Below the pieces are notes generated by a model that saw only the letters and a list, made by a program, of their open reading frames with translations, searched no databases and was not told where the DNA came from. This document shows positions 55,870 through 64,000 of a stretch of DNA of 64,000 nucleotides, piece by piece. This DNA comes from Ahaetulla prasina (lineage: Eukaryota; Chordata; Lepidosauria; Squamata; Colubridae). Numbering within the stretch: position 1 is the first letter of the stretch; each line of letters opens with the position of its first letter. The stretch is from the NCBI RefSeq assembly GCF_028640845.1, contig NC_080548.1:14974814-15038813 (forward strand), written 5' to 3'. The position numbers were made by a program, and so were the translations under genes.

Positions 55870-58340
55870 AATCCAGTCAAAATCAGACGCTAGGCAAACT
55901 GCATATGAGGCATCCCAAGAAGAACTGGTCCTCTTCAAAGTACAGGTAAACAAAATATTTTCTATTGTAAATTACAAAATACAGTGCCCTAGTATCTTTT
56001 TAAACCTTGTATTGCATAACCTGGCATCTTTCAATTATGAGAAGTCAGAATACTTGAACTGCGCTGAAAAGCAGATAATCTAGCATTGTCAATATTGTTG
56101 GGTGTGTAGATGAGATTTTGAACAAAAATAGGGAGAAGATGGCGATTTCTGCATTTGAGAAACATGACTGCTGAGTTGCAGTTGCCTCACTCCCCCAATT
56201 CTGCTTAATCCCAAATCAGGCCTGGTGGTCCCTAAACTTCATTTTGGTTCAGTTGACATTGGCCTTAGTGACATTGGCCTGTATTAAGGTATGACTCTTT
56301 AAAATGCAGGTCCTTACTTATTAGCTTTAAGAAGCTAATTTCATTCATTGCTCAAGGTTTTTCTATTTCTTCAATCTCATTTGCTGATTTATAACGAGTA
56401 TCACAATTTATTACATTATTACTACTTAACCAAAAAAAATTCAGCATATGTTTGTAACAATGAAAGATTAGTTAAGACAGCAAAAGTTATTCAGAAGAAC
56501 AAACTGCCTGAAGAACAATTTTTTTGTTTTATAATTTCTGTTGCTTTTCCAACAGATTAAACAACATATTTTCTAAATAAATATGCTCTTAACTTAAACT
56601 GGAAGATTATGAAGTATAGAAATAGCAAATAACATTTGCTTGAATGCTTTAGATGCAAAAAAATGTATTGAAGTAGTTGTATGGGTAGCTCTCCCTCCCC
56701 CTTTCCCTCCCCCTCCCTCCCTCCCTCTCTGTCTAGAATTAGTGGGGTTTTTTTTTCTTAAGTGGAAGAAAAGAGTTATGTAGAACGGACCAGTGCAATG
56801 TTCTACTTCAAAAACGTCCTCATTCCAGCTTAAAGTGAAAGATCTGCTTAGCTATGCCAAAAAACCTGCATGGATGCATCTGTATATCAAAAGCCGTTGA
56901 GATGAACTTGAAAGTGATTTTACTTTGCTAAAGGAAAGCAAATTTGCTGGATAACCTTGGAGTATTTTTTGAGGTGGGTGGGTATATAAATTTGATAAAT
57001 AAATATATATAGATGTTAAACTAGATATTGGAATACTGATGAATTTCTCATATTTTGTAGAAAACGACCAGTAATCCTGCATAGTGTTGTTGTGAACCAT
57101 TTAGTAAAACAAAAATCTAATTGTAATTATGCTGTTGTAAAACAAGGGCTTAATTTTTTAAAAAACCTCCCTTCCACCACCATTGCCACCCAACTACATG
57201 TAATTCGGTTGAAAGTTTCTATTAACATGATTTAGTTCTCATTGTGTTCAGATAATAACAGCAGTTGTTAATATAGTCCCCCTTTTAGCAGTTGCTCATT
57301 CCCCATCTTGAAATTTTTCACCTTTCAAAATTTTATGTTATTTCTATAATTTTATAACTTCTCAACCTCATCTTTTCTGATTTTAATGTTAATTTTATTT
57401 ATGTTGTACACTACCCAGAGCTGCTCGCTTGAGGGAGACGGCTGGTTAAGAAATATGAAATATAAATAAATCTGGTGTATGACCAACGATTTGATTGATT
57501 GATCGATTCATTCATTCATTCATTCATCCATCCATCCATTGATAAATACAGCCAAGATTGTCTGTATATTGTGTTAAAATAGTTTTTGTCCTAAATCAAG
57601 AAAACTACTTTCTTTCAAGGATCCATTGACAATACTTCTTAATCCATTGTTAGGTCCAGATTAGATTGCAAACAAATTATTACTACTTAATTGGCTGGGT
57701 TTATGAGGGCTTACATTTTATAGTTCACATTTACTCTTGTCTTTTGATGAAGCTGAGAGAAAAGCTTTCCTAGGGATGGTCAGTAAAATTTACTTGAACA
57801 ATCTTCTGGCTATTCTTCACTAAAAGATCAGTGAAGCATGTTGGCTGAATATATTTCTCCAAGGACATGTGCACTTCTTCAGGCAGTAATATTGGAAACT
57901 GATTCCATAAAATTAGACTCATTACACACACACATACCCATAACTGCCACCACTGTGAATGTGAACCTTTTTTTCTTGGACGTTAATCACCATACCATAC
58001 TAAGAATGCTTTATTAGAAGATTTTTACTGCAGAAAAAGTTTTACTGTACGAAACACTTTTGCAGTTCCCTTTAACAAAGCAAATCACCCCCCAAAAAAA
58101 TAAGGATTTACTTGTGGTAAACATCATAGAAAAAGCCGTAAGACAGGCTGCAGGCTTCTAGATTTTATGATCTTTATTATTGTCTCAAAATCCATCTACT
58201 GAACAGTGCTGGGTGCAATGTAATAACGTAGGCTGAGATACCGTATCAATTAAATAATGCCTCTAAGATTATATTTATGCTAGGCTTTTACATAGTATCA
58301 GAAAACCATTTTTTTTCATGAAATCCATTACTTCTTCATT
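55870..58340. other. intron 4, mostly unique
   Basis: Small items only: a CT-rich run at 56693-56735, a CR1-like tail near 56965-57005 and another LINE 3' tail ('gttgtacactacccagagctgc...aaatataaataaat') near 57396-57472, then (ATTC)n/(ATCC)n at 57508-57540. No gene. Confidence 0.5.
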
Positions 58341-58344
58341 TTCT

Positions 58345-58437
58345 ATGCATGCATACATACATACATATCGTACATACTGTACATACATTACATACATACA
58401 TACTATACATATATACATACATACATATACTATATAC

Positions 58438-58507
<70 letters not shown>
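58345..58507. repeat. (CATA)n to (TA)n compound microsatellite
   Basis: Imperfect CATA/TACA repeats at 58345-58440 run into a nearly pure (TA)n tract at 58441-58507. It abuts the Penelope-like sequence at 58508. Confidence 0.9.
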
Positions 58508-58512
<5 letters not shown>

Positions 58513-59280
58513 TTCTGAGGTTTTACGGGTGTTTGTATGTAGGTCTTTGGTTATTCGGGTTTTCTCCGTAAAATTGGAAGTGTCTTGGCGACGTTTCGAC
58601 GAAGTCTCATTCGTCATCTGCAGGCTTCAGCTTCGTGCTTCTGGGAGCAATGTGTGATTGCAGCTGTTTCTTCCTTTTTAACTGCTAGTGGGGTTTGAAC
58701 TGATTGGGTGGGAGCTTGGCTGTGCTCTGATTGGATGGGGTTTTTTTGTGCTCTGATTGGATGGGGGTGTGTCCTGTTTGGGTGGGGGCTTGCTTGTGCT
58801 CAGATTAGTCTGAGTTGCAGGGGGATTTGAGCTGGTGAGCTGCACTGCTGCTGTTTGGCTTCGTGGTCGTGGTCGTGCTACATCCTCTCAGTGGGTGTCA
58901 GTCCGCTGCATGCACGGATTGGAGGGGTTTGAAATGGCCAATGTTGCAACTGCGGTCTGGCTTCTGGTCCTTGGTCGTGCTTCCTGATCAGTGTGGGTTT
59001 GGGTCTGCTTTCTGGGTGGATGTGTGGTGGTGACCTCCTGTGTGGACCTCATAAGGGTGGGTCTGGTGTCATCCCCCTGCAACTCAGACTAATCTGAGCA
59101 CAACCAAGCCCCCACCCAAACAGGACACACCCCCATCCAATCAGAGCACAAAAAAACCCCATCCAATCAGAGCACAGCCAAGCTCCCACCCAATCAGTTC
59201 AAACCCCACTAGCAGTTAAAAAGGAAGAAACAGCTGCAATCACACATTGCTCCCAGAAGCACGAAGCTGAAGCCTGAAGA
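58508..59280. mobile_element. Penelope-like remnant with a 210-bp inverted repeat
   Basis: Arms at 58617-58826 and 59071-59280 are inverted copies, symmetric to the base (no net indel) with only a few mismatches, separated by 244 bp. Outside the left arm, 58541-58616 carries 'cttggcgacgtttcgacgaagtctcattcgtc', a motif I associate with Penelope-like terminal repeats. No reverse transcriptase or GIY-YIG endonuclease is present. A 64-codon minus-strand frame in the loop region is not recognisable. The family call is from memory and needs a repeat search. Confidence 0.6.
58580..58625 (-). ncRNA. hammerhead-like motif, probably inactive
   Basis: On the minus strand: CTGCAGA, one extra T, a GACGAA/TTCGTC stem with a six-base loop, then GAAACG. 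This resembles a hammerhead core (CUGANGA - stem II - GAAA), as reported for Penelope-like elements. The core A after CUG is C here, and the extra base before stem II is not canonical. The other arm reads CTGAAGA, so the ancestral core may have been intact. Confidence 0.35.
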
Positions 59281-60310
59281 CAGTGGTTTAAAAATTATAA
59301 TAAAATACAAATACCACTATTAAAAAGAGTATTAAAAGGAGTTGAACTGAAGTGTCCTATTGAAGCTAATGGGTAAACGCCATGATTGCTAATTACCTTT
59401 CTAATGTTGTATGTTAGCAGCACCATAAGAAGGAGCACCTTTAAAAAGAGTTATATAGGAGATGACCAGGCTGAGCCCAAGAGGGGGGTCCAACGCATCA
59501 TAAGTCACAAATACTTGCATGTCCATAAGAGATCAACGTTCAGCCCACCTTGAATGCCTCTCATCTCCCTCTCATTTATTTCCCTCGATCGTTAGTTGGT
59601 CAGATTCTTGTAGAGGGCTTAAGCTTGCAATAAATCTTTATACTCATTTGAATTACCTGGATCTCCTGATTTCCCAGTGTTTGACAAATATGTTGTAGTG
59701 AATATTTTATTGGGGAAATTTTTAGGTGCAGTGATGAGGCCTACAAATGTCCAGAGATCTATTAATATGTCCCAAGCTATCTTCTCATTCACCTGTTATG
59801 TACTGAGTTAAAATTGATCTTGCTTTTTCTATCACAGGTTGTCTGTTCCATTGTTTCAATCAGTAAATGTACTCAATAAACCACAGAGTGTTCTGTTCAG
59901 TGTTTCAAGACTGAAAGAGTTGATTGTTCTGATAATCAAATCAGAAATGTGGAAGCATTAGCAGAGCTACCTAAATTGTTTGGAGTTCTTTTCAGAGCTC
60001 ATTATCAATATATTGGCTTTTGGTGTATCACAAATATTATAAATGGTTAAAGGATTGGGAGTATACACTGTTCCTTTTCCCTCTTTTATGTAGTGTAAAA
60101 TGATCTGGAGGTTTTAATTTACTTGCTTTGATTTTTTGTTGTGTTTGAATTAATGCTTAATATATCTTTGTAACTCATATGTTGTGCTAGCTTCATGGGA
60201 GAAAGGAGATTGTTGGGTCCTCTTGATTATTTGCATGGGTTGTACATACCAAAATGACTTAAATTTCTTTCTTTCTGTTATTTAAATTGTATTATGGATA
60301 GACTGTACAG
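59281..60310. other. intron 4, nothing recognised
   Basis: Unique AT-rich sequence with no repeat or exon that I recognise. Confidence 0.45.
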
Positions 60311-60440
60311 GTAGTTCTCAACTTATCACTGGAACATCCATTGCTAAGTGAGGTCATTAAATGAGTCACATTTGATTTTATGATGTTTTGGCACGATCAT
60401 AAAATAAATCATGCAGTCATTAAGTTAATGTCATTGAATG
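60311..60440. mobile_element. pogo/Tigger-like MITE, left part only
   Basis: CAGGTAGTTCTCAACTTATC after TA, then 'attgctaagtgaggtcattaaatgagtcac'. The right end is missing. Confidence 0.65.
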
Positions 60441-60712
60441 TTTCGGTGGGAAAATAGAATATGGAACTATGTGGACTGGAAGAGGTAGAATGAAGGGATT
60501 CTCTTCTTGGCAGAGAAAGGGTTCAAGGAGTATAAGTAACTATGGTGTGTTTAGTGTAGCAGTACGAATAAGAATATGATTTCAACTAGAGGTTATCGTT
60601 GATGCCAACAACTAAGTTTCATGGGGAATTGAAAGTGTCCTAAGAGAAAAAGGGAGCAATCCAACAAATAACCAAATCTTTTGTAGGGGACCACAAAAGA
60701 ATATCCAGTTTT

Positions 60713-60735
60713 CTAGAATAGAATAGAATTTATCT
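60713..60735. repeat. short AATAG-type repeat
   Basis: TAGAATAGAATAGAATTT is a brief AGAAT array. Such arrays are common at LINE tails in colubroid snakes, but only a few units are present. Confidence 0.5.
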
Positions 60736-60989
60736 AATTTAATTTATCTAATTCTCTATCTAATTCTCTTCCTATGTGATCCTCTTTAAAGGAATGTGTT
60801 TATATTGTGTTTATATGTGTTTGCTCATTTGTGGAATGTTTGTATTTTCATTCATATGTACGTACATTCACTGTACGTACATTACAAAATCACCTAGCAA
60901 CACTCTTCTTTTTTTGATACAAATTAGAGATCACTAAATTTTCCTCAATTAGGATACCTTTTGCTAAGTTTGCAATGAATTAACATACT

Positions 60990-61050
60990 GGCTGGAGAAT
61001 TCTGGGAGTTGATGTCCACAGTTGTCAACTTTGGAAAACACTGACCTAGA
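60990..61050. mobile_element. half of a fold-back hAT-like MITE
   Basis: 'ctggctggagaattctgggagttgatgtccac' and 'aactttggaaaacactg' match the right half of the 'gaagtccac' family. The left arm is absent. Confidence 0.55.
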
Positions 61051-61073
61051 TTCTAATCCATGGAAGTTTATGC

Positions 61074-61132
<59 letters not shown>

Positions 61133-61133
61133 A
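61074..61133. repeat. (ATG)n trinucleotide microsatellite
   Basis: About 19-20 uninterrupted ATG units, then AAT. Long and pure, so likely polymorphic. Intronic, so not translated. Confidence 0.93.
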
Positions 61134-61215
61134 ATATACAAAATCCAGCATAGTTATCTCATTTACTGTGTATACTGTCATTTTGTGTAAATAAAATAAT
61201 AATAATAATAATATG

Positions 61216-64000
61216 TTGATTCTTAAGGTGTACAAATTAAAATGGGTTTGAGAAACCTAAAGATTGAGGTGCTTGGAGCAGTAGATTCTTCGCTTTCTCT
61301 TTTCCAACCTCTCCAACCATATATTTATCTGTATTTATTATATTTCTCAGATTTCTTAAAAGAGACCAGGTATTACGGTTGACACTACCTTCTTAACTGC
61401 TCCTGGCAAATTTAATCCAGTATTGAGAATCCCAGTCTCTATTACAAATGAACTCCCTTAATATTACCCTTTTAAAATGTTGGAGCCTTTGGCAGATTAA
61501 CCAGGAATTAGTTTTGGAATGTGATGGCTAATACTGGACAAGATTCATTTCCAGGTGCCCCTGGATGATGGACACAAACAACAGCCCTTTAAAAGCTTGG
61601 TGGGTTTTCCCCCCTCTAGCGACATCTTGTTGAGTGCATGAATCATGAAGCTTTCTCCCCCGCCCCATTTTATATCCTCAACCACAAGCTTTAAACATTC
61701 CCTTTATTATAAGGAAAGGAAAGAATATGAGGCACCAGTGGCTCTGCTTTTTGCTGGGTTTTTGAAGATGCATTTTACTAAGTGTTTATTTAGCAAAAAT
61801 TGGGGGAGGGATAGGAGAGGGGGCGAAATGGTGTTGAGCAGAAACACTGGATGTGATTAACCCGCCCACTGAGCAGATCTGTGGGAGTGTAGTATCGACC
61901 TTTGAAAAATCAATGACTGCTGCAGTAACAGGGCTGACTTTCTCCTTTCCCTTTCTCTCTCCCCCCCCCCCACCTCTGCTTTTCAAGGTCTTTGGTTGAA
62001 GAAGTGGTGTAAAACTAGCCTCTCCTTTCCTTTCTGTCCCCTGGTTTCACCATAACAGCTGAAGAGCCCATGCATTCTCTCTTTCACTCCCCCCCCCTTC
62101 CTCCTCCTCTGTAACTTGCTTAGATGGTTATTTTTTTTTTTTACAATTATAGTGAGCACACATTCCAGGCTCCTCCTCCACAGATCCTCTTTGCAAGTCC
62201 TCCTTTCCTGCACTGCAGATACACGCTGCTCGTACCAGTTCTGTCTAAACCCTGACCAGAAGGAACATTTACTTCTTCAGGCTCTGAACCTTTGTATGTT
62301 TGTCTTCTGTTCCGAAGCATTCTGTGGCAGAAAACAGCAGAAAGCTGGGCCTCTTGTCAGAAAAGGGGAGAAATGGAAAATTCTTCCTTTTCAAAATAGA
62401 AGTTTAATGAATTCAAACACTCCTTCCATTATTAGTATCTCTGTGCGCGCGCGTGTGTAATAAAGAGGATATCAAAACGAATATTTGTGCAATATGACTT
62501 TACATAATCTAGAATTTTTTTTTCAAAATTTTCAGAAACACACACATTAAAAACCACTTTTCTTCAAACTGGTTGACATTACTTGTGGAGTAATTGAGTT
62601 CAGTGGAACCAAAAATGTGACATTTGTGTATGCATAAAAACAGCTTTGGGTGTAAAACATGAAGCATAAAGTTATATAATCAAACCAGTTGAGACCGATC
62701 CATTGTGTAGATTGAGGTAAACCATCAGGGTAGGGACTCCATGCTAATTTTTATATAACTAAAGGCTGTATATTCTCATAAATTTGGTCCTGGCAACAGT
62801 GACTTAATGCACTTATCACCATCCTATTCAGTTTACTGCAATATCCTCTACCTAGAATTAACTTTGAAGACCACTTGGAAACTGCACTTGGTTGCAAATG
62901 TAGCCTCTCTTGTGTTGGCAAACCAAAGGTTGCCATAATTGTGTAACACTGACACTGTGGTTGCTGCAATGGCTGTCAGTAAGTTCCCCGGGACAAGTTC
63001 TGTAAGTCTTGGATGGGTTGGTGCCTATCGATGGTTATAGGATGTCTTCTCCGCTTAAAAATAATTAGCCTAGTGTTTGGACCCTAGCAAAGTCTTGGAC
63101 AGTCTCGCCTTTCCTTGAAGTTTAGAAATAGGAAATATAAACAAACAAATAAACAAAGACTACTACTTTACTTTAGATTCTCTGTCAAGGGTAAGATTTA
63201 TGGGTCTTTTCAAAATTGGTACGAAAAGAATTTTTCTGGGAGTTAATTGTACACTAGAGTGGAATACAAATTCAATTTGATTAATTCTAGGCTCAACTCT
63301 TTGAGACACCTACCCCAAATTGGAAATTTTTAATGATAGTTCTTCAGAGTAATAACTGAAGGTGGGCTTCAAAACCCTAAAATAAGCTAACATGTGTTAG
63401 TCACTTTTATAATCAATAGTGTTTCTGTTGGAGATATCACTAAAAAGTGATAATTTAATTCAAATGATCAACATTAGAAATTCTTAGCGCAGGAGTGAGT
63501 AGTCACTTTATTGGGATTGACAGTAATTTCTCTATAAAATCCTATTCCCACCATCTAACCTTCCTGAATAAAACTTTAAAAACTTGCTTTATGTAAACTC
63601 AGGTTGAGAAGACAAAATTTTAATTTCTGATCCAGTGTAAGTGGAATCATTGAAACTACTGTTTCCACTATCCCGTTCCCATCTCTATTCAAAATTAATT
63701 TTTCCTCTAACACCTAAGATAATGAAATGATTTTGCCATCTGAAATTAGCAGTCGAAGAATATGTAGGAGAACATGTACCATATTTTGAATGTGCCTTTG
63801 ATTGCTATGAATAGAATTGTTTACTGTATTTACACAAGAGAGTCTTGCAGAAGAGATAACTGAATTTTGTACAAAAGAGTTATGAAGGTTGGGGAAAAGT
63901 ATATGGGTGGAGGATATTATTATTTTCTCTTCATGCATTTCCATAGGGCCAGAATGGTGATTTTAGTAATCAAACTAGACACTCCAGTCACCCTTTCAAG
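61216..64000. other. intron 4 to window edge, nothing recognised
   Basis: An (AAT)n run just before (61189-61215) and C/T-rich patches at 61960-61975 and 62088-62112 are the only simple features. No ARID1A exon 5 and no transposon recognised. Confidence 0.45.

Larger units (their letters stand above)
40267..64000 (+). other. ARID1A intron 4, incomplete
   Basis: Starts at the GTGAGT donor and continues past the right edge (at least 23.7 kb). No exon 5 sequence was found. Human intron 4 is also long, about 28 kb as I recall. Transposons inside are listed separately. Confidence 0.88.

Noticed and set aside
55467..55893. Overlapping long frames rich in Cys, His, Met and Gly
   Set aside because: They arise from the G-rich, GCATG-repeat interior of a hAT element.
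58318..58657. Frames reading as alternating Tyr-Ile
   Set aside because: Direct translation of the (TA)n microsatellite.
63948..64000. Possible acceptor 'tttccatag' followed by an open frame at the right edge
   Set aside because: The frame does not match ARID1A exon 5 as I know it, and the upstream pyrimidine tract is weak; too close to the edge to judge.
1..64000. CRISPR array, operon or bacterial features
   Set aside because: The window is a vertebrate locus with spliced exons and animal transposons; direct repeats are microsatellites or transposon ends.

Overview
The window is vertebrate nuclear DNA, most likely from a squamate reptile and probably a snake. The repeats point there: a tRNA-headed SINE with the BovB-type tail typical of Sauria SINEs, CR1-type LINEs whose copies are usually 5'-truncated, many short hAT and pogo/Tigger-like DNA transposons, a Penelope-like fold-back, and LINE tails running into pentamer microsatellites. 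Species cannot be set from sequence alone.

The only cellular gene I can support is ARID1A, the BAF-complex (SWI/SNF) subunit, on the + strand. Its first four coding exons are present: exon 1 (4083-5231), exon 2 (36322-36534), exon 3 (38153-38611) and exon 4 (40153-40266). All have canonical AG/GT borders, all junctions are phase 0, and together they hold 645 codons. Exon 1 sits in a long CpG island (about 3120-5850) that also holds the leader and presumed promoter. Intron 1 is about 31 kb, introns 2 and 3 about 1.6 and 1.5 kb, and intron 4 runs past the right edge. The gene is therefore cut off before exon 5, and the ARID DNA-binding domain lies outside the window. Bases 1-3119 are the upstream flank.

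The long introns are unique AT-rich sequence peppered with mobile elements. I count 14 non-autonomous hAT insertions with recognisable 8-bp target duplications, several Tc1/mariner-type (pogo/Tigger-like) MITEs with TA flanks, other TIR elements, one CR1 copy with a 430-codon reverse-transcriptase reading frame, several CR1 3' tails, three kinds of SINE, a solo LTR with a 5-bp duplication, and a Penelope-like inverted repeat with 210-bp arms. Many are nested, so their relative order of arrival can be read.

The most interesting observations are: (1) 12 of the 14 hAT duplications have TA at their centre; (2) the LINE and a SINE share a 3' hairpin with a UUCG loop, shortened symmetrically by one base pair in the SINE; (3) intron 2 is largely a DNA transposon carrying an LTR in one terminal repeat and a SINE at the other end; (4) a 537-bp polypyrimidine insert with an 11-bp duplication belongs to no family I can name firmly; (5) the Penelope-like fold-back carries a hammerhead-like motif with a damaged core. 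I found no clearly undescribed multi-gene system.
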